A program made the translations under genes and the position numbers. The notes beneath the pieces were generated by a model that saw only the letters and a list, made by a program, of their open reading frames with translations, did no database searches and was not told the DNA's origin. A stretch of DNA of 29,212 nt from Penium margaritaceum (Eukaryota > Streptophyta > Zygnematophyceae > Desmidiales > Peniaceae): positions 181,268 to 210,479 of the forward strand of contig SZWC01000820.1 of the NCBI GenBank assembly GCA_023375785.1. The letters are read 5' to 3'. Numbering within the stretch: the stretch's first letter is position 1; every line of letters begins with the position of its first letter. Below are positions 19,150 through 28,297 of this stretch, piece after piece.

Positions 19150-19980
19150 AATGTTACCATGACTTTGTTATCAAGTCAGTGTGGAGGGATGTTTACTGTA
19201 TACTGCTTCGAAAGATATTTAACAGTCACGGTAGAAGTGGAAGAGTTGTATGCGAGTTCGGTGGTCGATGGTTTTGCTACCCAATCATTGCCGCGTGGTT
19301 CACATAAAGTTCGGAGAAGTTTTTTGAGCATTTAGTTGGTTTGCTTGGTTTGGCTGTCGGTTTGAGGGTGGCATGCAGTCGATAGTTGTATTTGACTGCC
19401 ATAGCTTGTCATGAGTTTGAACCAAAAACGGTTGGTGAAGCGGTTGTCTCTGTCGTTGATAATGGTCTGTGGCACTCCGTGTAGCAGTAAGATCTCATTT
19501 AGAAACAATTGAATTGTTCCTCCTGCAGTGACAATGGTCGTCGTCGGGATAAAGTGTGAAAATCTGTCCACCACAACGAGGATGGTTTCATGCTCCTCGG
19601 TAGTGGCGGGTAGTCCCATCACGACGTCCATGCTGATGTTGGCCCATGGTTCCGCCGGAACGGGTAGGGGTTGAAATAGACGAGGTGGCCTCGTGGGACG
19701 AGATTTTTCTCTCTGACAGGTGTCGCATGACTTGTAGAAGGCCGCCACGTTGGTCTGCATCTTGTCCCACCAGAAGTATTTTACCAGCTTCTTGAGCGTC
19801 TTGTCCTCGCCAGAGTGCCCACCTGGACCATGTTGTGGCACTCTTCCAATAACATTTCTTGTTGTTCCCCATCCAGAGGCATGATGACCTGGCGAGTGAA
19901 TTGTCGTCGCCAGTATGGTCGTCGATCCAAAACTCGGTCTTGTCATACCCGTCGAAGCCCTTGTAACCCTTCGCAAACAG
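19150..19980 (-). pseudogene. pol: Integrase of Gypsy D
   Basis: The minus strand shows the zinc domain (GGHSGEDKTLKKLVKYFWW … CDTCQREKS) and the catalytic core: Asp in ISMDVVMGLP and Asp in INDRDNRFTNRFW. The third catalytic residue is expected as Glu in the motif QTDGQTE but reads QTDSQTK, so it is Lys. A stop follows at about 19333, after which the frame continues with ELAYNSS-type sequence to about 19150. Upstream (19980-20100) the frame is broken. This copy is inactive both by the Glu loss and by stops. Confidence 0.85.
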
Positions 19981-19999
19981 CCTCGCAGCCTCGCATTTG

Positions 20000-20440
20000 T
20001 TGTTGTTTGGTGAGCAATGTGTGCATATCAGCCATTAGATCTGGTCATCGACTTAGGGGATCTTTAAGAATTGTTTTTCCAGGCTTGTACTCGATGTCAT
20101 AGTCATAGTTGGACTTGAGGAACTCCATCCATCGAGGTTGTCGATGGCTCAGATTTAGTTGTGTCCTAATACATTTCAAAGCATGATGGTCGGTACAGAC
20201 GATGCATCGTCAGCATTCTAGGTAGCATCACCATGTCTTGAACGTGTGCACGTCTGCAATAATCTCCTTCTCATGCACTGCGTAGTTCATTTATGGCTCT
20301 TGTAACTTTCTGATCATGTACGCGACCGGTTGTTCCCCGACACCATTGTCTTGGAGGAGAATGGTTCTTATAGCTCGATCGGACGCATTGGTGGCCATGA
20401 TGTAATCCACCATTGGATCTACCAATCATAAGGCTGGTGC
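20000..20440 (-). pseudogene. pol: RNase H of Gypsy D
   Basis: Translated pieces on the minus strand read SDRAIRTILLQDNG, PVAYMIRKLQEP, NYAVHEKEIIADV, then TDHHALKC and PRWMEFLKSNYDYDIEYKPG. These are the usual Gypsy RNase H landmarks in order. Several stops and a frameshift interrupt them. It lies between RT and integrase, the normal Gypsy place. Confidence 0.75.
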
Positions 20441-20445
20441 TAAGG

Positions 20446-21310
20446 TCAGAACATTTTTCGAAGAGTGAAACACTTCTTGTCTGCTGCCCCCCAATTCCAC
20501 TCTATGGTTTTCCAAGTGAGATCGGAGAGAAGTGCTGACACCTGGGTATAATCCTTCACAAATTGACGATAATATCTGCAGAAGTCCCAAGATACGTGGA
20601 CATCCCGAACATTTGAGGGCATCGGCCAATCAACGAATACCTCCAATTCTTGGGGGTCCATTGTGATTCGTCTACCACCGATGATGTGGACCAAAAACTC
20701 GATCGAACGTTGACCAAATCGCACTTCGAGAATTTTCCGAAAACTTCTCTCCGTGTAAAACCTCAAGAGTTTTCGGAGATGTCCATTGTGCTCCTCTGGG
20801 GTACGACTGTACACCTAGACATCGTCGAGATACACGACGGCAAATTCGTCCAGGTACGAGTGAAAAATGTTGTTCATCGCTGCCGTAAATATTACGGGGA
20901 CGTTCGTGAGTCCAAACGGCATAACCATGAACTCAAAATACCCATGTCTGGTATAGAATTCTCTCTTCTCCACGTCCTCATCGGATACACGGGTTTGATG
21001 ATAGGAGCAGCGCAGGGTCGATTTTGCTGAGAATTTGGGTCCTACGGAGCTGGTTGAAACGTTCATCTGCTTGTGGAAGGGGGTAGCGGTTCTTGATGGT
21101 GATATCGTTCAATGCCCACATCTGTATATCTCTTGCTTTCTTTTTCACAAAAGTACTGGTGCTGCATAGGGTGACGTGGAGGGTCAGATGAGCCCCTGCC
21201 AGAGCAACTCATCCAGTTGCTTCTTGAGTTCAGTCGGCACTTTTCCGATAGGTCCCCTTCACCATCAGTCTGCTACCCAGCTTAAGGTCAATCTGATGGT
21301 TGATGTTGTG
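20446..21310 (-). pseudogene. pol: Reverse transcriptase of Gypsy D
   Basis: The minus strand encodes TRHGYFEFMVMPFGLTNVP, then VVYLDDV (the YLDD active site, both Asp kept) near 20815-20840, then the connection region EEHNGHLRKLL, HIIGGRRITMDPQELEVFVDW and FCRYYRQFVKDYTQVSALLSDLT. The N-terminal part (21100-21300) is in other frames. At least two frameshifts and stops break it. Order RT before integrase confirms Gypsy. Confidence 0.85.
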
Positions 21311-21539
21311 TTGCGGTGGTAATTCTCGGGGTAGTTCGTCGGAAAAAATGCCTTAATGAGAACCGTGAACTCCTTCGGTATTGTTGCGAACTTCTCATGT
21401 GTTGATGCCGTTGATGTTGCTTCGGCAGCTGCGATTTCTTCAGCTTTCCTTTCTTCGAAGTAGACTGGCCACGGTTGAGCTATGCATTTCAGGCTCTCAT
21501 TGGCCACATCCAGAGATATCAGTCGTGGCTTTGTGGCTG

Positions 21540-21920
21540 TCGCAACTTCCTTTGCTACTTGCCATAACCGTCACTGTATTGTGGGTTTCTCGACTAGAGA
21601 TAGGTGCCGCATTGTGCCTTTAATGCTGATGTATACTGCTCCACTGCTCCAGTCGATGTGAGGATTGTGCAGACACAAGAAATCACGTCCGAGCATGATT
21701 TCGTGGTCGCTCATTGGGCAAGTCCTCTTGACCGTTAGGTCGTGCAAATCTCCGGTTTGTAGCCTGAGTGGTTCACAAAGTTGACAGATTTTTAGTTGTC
21801 TGTCGACGGTTTTTCCTTAAAAAAACTCCCACTTCGGTCTACAGACCCATTTAAAAAACCATGTCACTGTTGAAAAAACTATGAGAAGCTCCTCCATCCA
21901 GTAGTGTCAGTACCGTTCTA
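21540..21920 (-). pseudogene. pol: Aspartic protease of Gypsy D
   Basis: The minus strand has LTLLDGGASHSFFNSDMV (Asp kept; usual DSGA reads DGGA), then after a broken stretch DHEIMLGRDFLCLHNPHIDW, the usual second half of the retropepsin-like domain. Stops and a frameshift separate the halves. F carries the same DGGxSH variant, so it is probably a family trait. Confidence 0.7.
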
Positions 21921-22069
21921 CGACGTTTGCAGCCACTTGGTTGTACTTGGAGCAGTATCATTCGTTAGTTGTCCTTGTACCCCTCATCAAACTGTGCAAT
22001 CTCAGATACCCTCGTCTGCGACAATGTAAGCTGCTGAGATGGGTAATCGGTCAAATTTTCCAGTCAGAC

Positions 22070-23340
22070 AGGAACCTCATTGTCTACTCCTGTCCTTTGC
22101 AATTTCCCGACTCCTTGTTCTTGTTTTACGTCCTCCTTCCCTTTTTGGCTTGCTATTGCCGATTAGCCAGTCGTAGGGAATATGACCTGGCTTTGTGCAA
22201 GTCCAGTAGAGTCGTTCATCGTGCTTGTTGGCTGCGTCAATCTCCATCGGAGACGAGGCTTCTGCCAACTGCAACTTTCATCCACCACAATAAGGGTTGT
22301 GACTTTGGTATCGCCAGCCACTTGATTCTTGCATGTGAGCGCTGTAGTCGGCATTGTCGATGCGGTCAGCTGCTATGATCATTTACAAAAGGTCGTCTTG
22401 GATGTAAAAAATGGCGATTGCTCGCCGAATATCTCACTTCACGCCGTTGTTGCATTAGAGGTAGACTTTGTCAGGGGCGAGGTCACTGCCAGTGATGAGT
22501 TCGCAGAAAGACCAAGTGTACTCTACCATACTGGACTGCTGACGCGATGGTTGGAGTCGATACCGTGCGTCAGATTTCTTGTTGAGCTCCCTAAAGCGAG
22601 AGAATGTAGCGTGCGAGAAGTCGTTCCACGTTTCCGGTGGCGTGAGAGAGTCCTGCCACGTCGGATCGATTTGCTCGCAAGGTGGTACGCTTGCAATGGA
22701 CGATGTAAGAGCGGTTGCGAGAGCTGTTGATGCAGCTCTGCCGGTCTCTTGCTGCCGTTGGATGGCCTTTAGATCAGACAACAAACTCAAAGCCGTGCCA
22801 CGCAAAAGGGAGACTGCGAGGTCAATCTTGTTTCTGTTGTTGTTTTCCCAGCAGTGGTGTAGAACACCTTTAAACTCGTCAGCCACACCGTGACTGTTGG
22901 TCCCTTGGATTTTGCGGGACTGAACGGCTCATGGAGTGCCGGTCGAATTTGCGGTTAACTCAAGAGTTACAAATTTCTCTCGGTGAGCACTGCTCTGCAC
23001 GTATGAGAAAACAAAAGCTCCTCCATCGCAGCGTTGAGCTATTGTAGTAGATGGGTGTTGAGGCTCTCGAATCTCGGCAATTTCTGGTATGGGTCTTCGA
23101 TGATTCTTGCTTGTCGGCCGGTGCCGCCAATCATCCCAGGTGTCAACCCAATGGGCTGCGACAGGGACAAAGGGATTGTCAAGCCCGAGGGTTCCGTCAT
23201 CAGATTGGCCGTCGTGTTCGTCAGTGTTACACAATTCGCCACAAAAGTTATCGCTGCCGCCTGGTTTGCCTGGAGAGCATCCTTGTTCACGTGCAGCTCA
23301 TTAGCCATCGCAGGAGCACTTGTCGGGGACTACTGCTCAT
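22070..23340 (-). pseudogene. gag: Gag of Gypsy D
   Basis: Three open pieces on the minus strand form a gag. The N-terminal piece (23308-23039) begins MANELHVNKDALQANQ. The capsid-like piece (22886-22455) has DEFKGVLHHCWENNNRNKID, LLRGTALSLLSDLK and TWNDFSHATFSRFRELNKKS. The zinc-knuckle piece near 22180-22225 reads MEIDAANKHDERLYWTCTKPGHIPYDW, in which the first and last Cys of CX2CX4HX4C are replaced by Tyr and Trp. The MEID…HD lead-in also occurs in F. Confidence 0.72.
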
Positions 23341-23474
23341 TGTGGGGTGTGCTTGCTTGGTTCACCGTTGTTGTCACAAATTCTGTGATATTCTGAACAG
23401 TGGAAATGTGCCGAGAACTCGTGTGAGGTTGTCGCCTGGTAGTTAATGCGTCAGTTGTCCCTCCTGTGCAGCTG

Positions 23475-23488
23475 CACTCTCATATCAA
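23475..23488 (-). other. Probable decayed primer-binding site of Gypsy D
   Basis: The minus strand reads TTGATATGAGAGTG, two changes from TTGGTATCAGAGTG. It lies where the PBS should be, between LTR and gag. It is suggestive only. Confidence 0.4.
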
Positions 23489-24039
23489 GTTTTGCGCTGA
23501 GCGGGACGTATGTGGTTCAGAAGAATGAGGTACGGGATGAAAGATGATTCTGGGTTTTGGAATGAATGGATAATTTGTATCAATTAGTAAGTGTACTTTG
23601 ATGACAAGTGTCGAGTGTGTCGAGCACATACATACAATGCCGAGAATGAGAATGAGGCATAAGTCCGGTTATCGGCGTTTGAGTCGAGTGATGCGTGCGA
23701 AGTCGCGTTGTGAGTGGTGGATTCGAGAAGCTCCACTGAGAAGCTGGGGGACTTTGAGAACATCCCGGCGCTTCTATACAAAAGTCAAACATCATCGAGA
23801 AGTAGACCAAACGCTATCAAAACATCAATATGATTTACGACAACTCTGTCAATTGTTCTAGAAAGTGGTCAAAGTTGGAGATTTCTGGAACGAGACACCG
23901 GAGGAAGGGGCATTCGGCCCAAACACCCTTGGCCGAATGGCAGAAAAATCCTGAAATCGCAGTGTGGTGGGCCATGAATGTGAGAACAAAAATGCCCACT
24001 CGTGAGTTTTAGTGATTCGTGTACATCAAAGACGTAACG
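23489..24039 (-). repeat. D-family LTR, copy 1 (5' LTR of D)
   Basis: The minus strand starts at 24039 with GTTACGTCTTTGATGTAC and ends near the PBS-like site. It aligns along almost all its length with 24040-24574, including the start block, a TATAGAA word (minus, 23772-23778) and an AAGTGTACTTYGAYGACAAGTGTCGA block. Its start also matches the 3' LTR remnant at 1638. The exact inner end is uncertain by about 17 bp. Confidence 0.75.
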
Positions 24040-24574
24040 CGTAGGTCGTTCACAGAGATGAGGTGCGCGACAGTGGAATTTTTTAGTATTTGGGACGAAT
24101 GGATCATTTGTAGTAAGTGGTAAGTGTACTTCGACGACAAGTGTCGATTCAGTTGAGCATATATATACAAAACCAAGAATTAGAATGAGGCATGTATCAG
24201 GTCCTTAGCATTCAAGCCGAGCGACATGTGAGAGGGTGCGCCGTGAGTCGTTGCTTCGAGAAGCTCCGTCAAGAAGTCGGGGGGCTTCAAGATTATCAAG
24301 GTGTGTCTTTATACAAGTCTAGCACCATTGAGGAAAACCAAACAATATCAAAACATCAATATAGTTTGCAATTTTTTTGTTGACCGTTCAGGACGCTGGT
24401 CGAAGTTGTCAGAAACGTCTCGAGCAGAATGCCGGAGGTCGGGGGAGTTGACCAAGATGCCCTCGCCCGAAATGGCGTAGACATTCTGATTTTGACTCGT
24501 GGTGGGCCATGAATTTAATGAAGAGAATACCCACTAGCGGAGTTTAGCGACTCATGTATGTCAGTGACGTCCTC
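24040..24574 (-). repeat. D-family LTR, copy 2, in direct tandem with copy 1
   Basis: A second LTR in the same orientation, joined directly to copy 1 with no internal region between. It has a good TATA box, TATAAAG (minus, 24307-24313). Its outer start (about 24574) abuts protease sequence of Copia E, so one of the two LTRs or the original D insertion entered E here. Confidence 0.75.
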
Positions 24575-24850
24575 CTTGGCGCCCGCAATCACCTCACTTT
24601 TGACCTCCTTGCGGATAATGGCCTCCTTCTTTGTAAAGAGCACCTTAAGTCCCTTGTTGGTAAGGCTGCTGACTAAGAGCAGGTTTGTCCCAAAGTTGGG
24701 CATGTGGAGCACGTCGTGGATTGTGCTCGTGACAGGTTTTCCATCCTCAACCGACTCAATGCGGAAGTTACCCTCACCGGCGGCCACCTCTGTTTTTCCA
24801 TTGGCCACCGTCATGCGTCTCTCCAAGGCACCATAGGTAACAAATTCCAC
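24575..24850 (-). pseudogene. pol: Copia E protease fragment (cut by Gypsy LTR)
   Basis: The minus strand encodes RRMTVANGKTEVAAGEGNF, IHDVLHMPNFGTNLL and SSLTNKGLKVLF, the second half of a Copia protease. The catalytic DSGA block is absent: the frame jumps from the gag C-terminus to this part, so a small deletion or frameshift removed it. The domain ends at the Gypsy LTR. Integrase and RT of E are not found in the window and may lie beyond D or be lost. Confidence 0.75.
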
Positions 24851-25722
24851 CCTGTTGCACTGCGTGTGGCAACTCCCGGATCCTTCAAGTTGGTGGAGTT
24901 GTACGCCGTAACGGCCTGCCTGTCTTTCTCTCTCCCCCCCCCCCCTTGTTGCAACCGGTCTGACTTATTCTTGGGACTGTTGTGCGGATAGTGGCCCTCC
25001 TCGCTGTAGTTGAAGCAATCCCCCTTCTTGTCACCCTTCTTGGTACCCTGTTTGGCACCCTTCCACTTGTCGCCTCGGCCTCCACTGTGAGGGTGAACTG
25101 TGTAAGCAGAACTTGATGCCGCTACACTCTCTCGACCGCCACGTCGCATCCACTCATTGCGCACATACTCGGGAACCTTTGGGTACTTCAGCTCGTTTGA
25201 AGGCCAGCCAACAAGGAGTGTGATCATGGGACTCCAGCTTTCCGGCAAGGCTAGAAGGAGAATTATAGCTTGCAACTGAGACTCGACCTCCCAACTAGTG
25301 GCCACGCACTCCGCTGCGAGCGACTCAATCTGCAGCATGATTTCCATGATGTTGTCACCTTCGTTGGCTTGGAGGGTGATGAGATGTTTGAAGATGAAGA
25401 GCTCATTGGCAAGGTTGTTTGACTGGTAGATGGAGTAGAGTTTTGATCATGCGTCTACGGCCAGGGTGCATCCTTGGATGTGTCCAAGTTGTGGTGGGCA
25501 TAATGCAGACACAAGGAGCGCCAACGCCTTTTTGTTCCGCTTCTTGTATGCCTCCTTCACCTCAGCCGTTGCAGTCTCCGGTGGAGCACTCTCGTCACCC
25601 TTCACAAGCTCAAGCAGTCCCTTGTCCTCGAGGAAGACCTCAAACTGCCTCCTCCACAAGGAAAATCCTGTCCCATCAAACTTAAGAACAGTGTGACTGC
25701 TCTCTTGCTCATTGGCGGCCAT
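24811..25722 (-). pseudogene. gag: Copia E gag
   Basis: It starts at MAANEQESSH (ATG at 25722, minus) and shows a classic UBN2-type Copia gag: FDGTGFSLWRRQFEVFLEDK, IYQSNNLANELF, NEGDNIMEIMLQ, LPESWSPMITLLVG. A basic, Gly/Lys-rich region and a zinc knuckle CFNYSEEGHYPHNSP follow, with Tyr and Ser in place of the second and fourth ligands. One in-frame TGA at about 25447 lies where Trp is usual, again a G-to-A change. This is a different Copia lineage from A and B, whose gag is not similar. Confidence 0.82.
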
Positions 25723-26250
25723 CTCTTGATCTAGGAAGCGTGAACACAAGATGGCTTGGGACCTCTTAAAGGCGTGGACCCATAACCCTTTGTTGGCCTG
25801 AGGGTGAGTGTGCACCCTGGAGGGTCCCTAGCAGTGGCTGGTTCACACCACCAATTGTTTTTGGGAGAGACTAAAACTGTGGAGGCAACTGGTTCCAAGG
25901 GTGGCACAAAAATGGTCAGAGAGTGAGGCAATAGTTTTTTCCTCAATTGACTGGGAATTAACTCTTGATCAGGGCTCAAATGTAGTGGTGTTTTATAGCC
26001 ACTGATATAAGCTTTCCAGAACACCAAAGCATGCCAGATTTGAAGCTTCCTAGCAGATTCTATGACGTCTAGAGCGTCCCTTGGTAGGCTGTCCTTTTTC
26101 CCACATAGGAAGGCATCCCTTCCCTCCTCTAGAAGCTTCTACCCCTTCCTAGATCCATCAGCTTACTTCTAGTAACTCAAGGAGGAACTCTAGAGGTTGA
26201 GCTAGCTTCCTTGCACCTGTTTTTCACCTCCCTTGAGGCAGGGAAGAAAT
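25723..26250 (-). other. Probable 5' LTR/leader region of Copia E
   Basis: Upstream of E gag on the minus strand lies an apparent promoter: TATAAAA at 25991-25997, preceded by sequence rich in CTAGAAGCTTC-like words. Around 25850 AACAATTGGTGGTGTGAACC sits where an LTR end and PBS are expected, but it does not match the initiator-Met PBS. The LTR start is not resolved, and no second LTR is present to define it. Confidence 0.45.
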
Positions 26251-26254
26251 TGAT

Positions 26255-26325
26255 CTTGTGGGACTTGAATGCGGGCCCCTGCCTCTAGAGACGAACACCA
26301 CAACCAACTAAGCCACTAAGGCTTG
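26255..26325 (-). repeat. tRNA-like pol III promoter (possible SINE head)
   Basis: The minus strand holds an A-box TGGCTTAGTTGG (26315-26304) and a B-box GCATTCAAGTCC (26272-26261) 31 nt apart, the spacing of a tRNA or tRNA-derived SINE. The flanks do not pair into an acceptor stem and the T-stem is not formed, so it is not a working tRNA gene. A decayed SINE head or tRNA pseudogene is the best reading. No poly-A tail was identified. Confidence 0.5.
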
Positions 26326-26339
26326 TCTTTTTGGTGTTC

Positions 26340-27230
26340 CTTTCTTGAGTCACTCCTGCCATGGTGAGTAGCATCTCTATAACAAGTGGCCTGTGTTGTC
26401 CTAGATAACGCAGTCTGGGGAGGAGGTGGTGGGGCCAAATAACAGGTTCGGTGTGCACAGTTCGGATTTTGGGAAATTTTCTATGAAGAGGTCCTTTAGG
26501 CATGAAGTGAGGGGCTTTAGATCCCCACATAGCAAGAAGTAGTGTTCAATGGTTTCTCAGGCTCCACATCTTGGACAGAGTGGGGAGGAAGGTGGGCGAA
26601 GAAATCTGTATCGATGGTTGGCTTGGATGGAGAGGTACATTACATGGAGAATGCTATCTTTAGGGCAAAGGGGGTTCTTGTGGATAGATTCATGGATGCT
26701 CTTCCAGTGGAAGGTGGTCAAAGGAAATTGAGTGTCCCATTTTAGTTTATGGGTGGGTCGTAGTTCACGGAGGTGTGAAAGGTGAGTGTAGATTTGTGTG
26801 AGGTTTTGTATGACGAGGTAAGTCTATAACTAGGGATATTTTGTCGGTGTGGAAATCCTATGAAGTGACCTTCGGATACATAGACTGGCGTGCTGGAGTG
26901 GGCGGGATGTGGCCCATATGACGGGGCACAGAGGGTTGTCCCTGAGGGTTGTCCCAGGGATCCGCGTTACGTCCCTGCGTGGAGCGGATCATGTGCAGCG
27001 GCATTTGGAGTTTGGAACTTTGAAGTACAACTGTTCAAAGGTCCAAAATTTGATGAGCCTCTGGACCTGGACAGCAGGTGAAATAGAAAATCCCCTTTTT
27101 TTAACGGTCCCATTGAACGGACACCAGAAAAGCTCCAGAAGCCTACAAAACAGGAGAAAACATAATACACTAACTTGGATTTCAAAATGCGAGCAAATGT
27201 ATCCATCAGTACGGTACATCTATTTTCCAA
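26340..27230 (-). pseudogene. LINE-type non-LTR retrotransposon 3' end (decayed)
   Basis: The minus strand near 26520-26570 reads LCPRCGA, stop, ETIEHYFLLC, the zinc-binding motif (CxxC…HxxxC, zf-RVT type) at the C-terminus of plant LINE reverse transcriptases. Open stretches upstream (27230-26967, 26530-26285) may be further pieces of the same protein in shifted frames, but I cannot match them to RT blocks. Only the zinc motif is firm. The catalytic RT core is not seen. Confidence 0.5.
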
Positions 27231-27283
27231 GATGTACTAAAATGAGACAACAGTAGAATTGTACCCGGGTATCCGATTCTCAT

Positions 27284-27580
27284 ATGGTAGAATTGACTCA
27301 GAAGTTTAGCCCAAGAAACGTGATTCAGCATCGGTGTGCACCCTTATCCCAAAGCCACTATTCTTATCGTGGCAGAGTGAAGGCACACTCGACAGAAACC
27401 TTGTCTTTGATGGAGATTGATGATGTCAATCAACACGATCAATGCTTGTGCTGGACTTACGGGAACCCCAGGCATATCTCATGCGACTGTCAGAAATGGA
27501 AGCAAAGGGACAAAAGGGAGGGAAGACATGGAGGAGAAGTAAACATTCAGAACACTGCAAAGGGAAGGAGTAGAGGATGA
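27284..27580 (+). pseudogene. gag: Gypsy F gag C-terminus with zinc knuckle
   Basis: The plus strand encodes LMEIDDVNQHDQCLCWTYGNPRHISCDC followed by a Lys/Arg/Gly-rich tail. The knuckle has Tyr at the second Cys. The MEID…HD lead-in and the knuckle match D on the opposite strand, so F is a D-family relative. Its LTR, PBS and most of gag are absent upstream. Confidence 0.65.
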
Positions 27581-27749
27581 GAATCCTATTTGATTGAATA
27601 AACCTACACCGACCGATTGCCCATGTGAGCGGCTCATACAACCACAAAAAAAGTTTGTGAGATTGTAAATTTTGACGAGGGGTATGAGGATGACCAACTC
27701 GTGATACTTCTACGAGTATAACATTGGGATTCTAAGAGTCACACAAGGG

Positions 27750-28020
27750 TGCCAGAATTACTAGATGGAGGAGGTTCTCACAATTTTGTAAGCAATGACA
27801 TGATATCAAAGCTGGTTTTGCTGACTGAACCAGGGGTGCTTGAAGGTAAAACCGCCAATGGACACAGGAAAATCCGTTGATTTCACAGATATCTCCAGTT
27901 GAAAATAAAACATCTACAAAACGTTTTGGTCTGGAGAACTTTTCCAATGAAAAATCACAAAGTTATCCTCGAGCGATATCTCCTGTACTAGCACAATCTG
28001 TAGGTGGACTCGAGTAACAG
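27750..28020 (+). pseudogene. pol: Gypsy F aspartic protease (decayed)
   Basis: The plus strand reads PELLDGGGSHNFVSNDMISK (Asp codon at 27764), then KTANGHRKI and later FPMKNHKVILERYLL, a decayed retropepsin with DSGA changed to DGGG. Several stops follow. The spacer 28020-28290 shows only scattered similarity. Confidence 0.6.
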
Positions 28021-28297
28021 ATTCGTCTACATGAAAATTAATGGTAGAAAATGATGTTTGCCTCTAATCGAGCAACCCACAAAGCAACGGCGGTTACGGG
28101 AAGCAAGAGAAGTGGAAGTAGTAGAGGACGTTGTAGCAGTCCCAACACGCTGGCCGATATCTTTAGATGTGGCCAAGAGATGTGTGTGACGCGGAACCCA
28201 TGCGTGGCTAGTCCATGCGTAGACATGTGAAGAGGAAGAAAACAATGCACTAGAGGTGACCACATCGGCCTCGACACCCGGAAAGTTGGAGATTCAA

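Larger units (their letters stand above)
1510..24039 (-). mobile_element. Ty3/Gypsy chromovirus D, split by nested insertions
   Basis: Minus-strand Gypsy element. Read from right to left: 5' LTR (24039-23489), PBS-like site, gag with zinc knuckle, protease, RT, RNase H, integrase, chromodomain, a polypurine tract and the start of a 3' LTR (1638-1510). This order with a chromodomain defines a chromovirus. It is interrupted by a solo LTR (17995-18635) and by Copia B with A inside (1673-17933), and its 3' LTR is cut by C. Without those insertions the visible part would be about 5.6 kb, a normal Gypsy length. All domains carry stops or frameshifts. The join between 17934-18640 and 1639-1672 is inferred from reading-frame and tail continuity. 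Confidence 0.65.

Noticed and set aside
26255..26325. Functional tRNA gene
   Set aside because: A and B boxes are good but acceptor and T stems do not pair, so it is at best a pseudo-tRNA or SINE head.
26542..27256. Plus-strand frames of 60-115 residues at 26.5-27.3 kb
   Set aside because: The minus strand has a zf-RVT type zinc motif here. The plus-strand frames show no recognisable domain.
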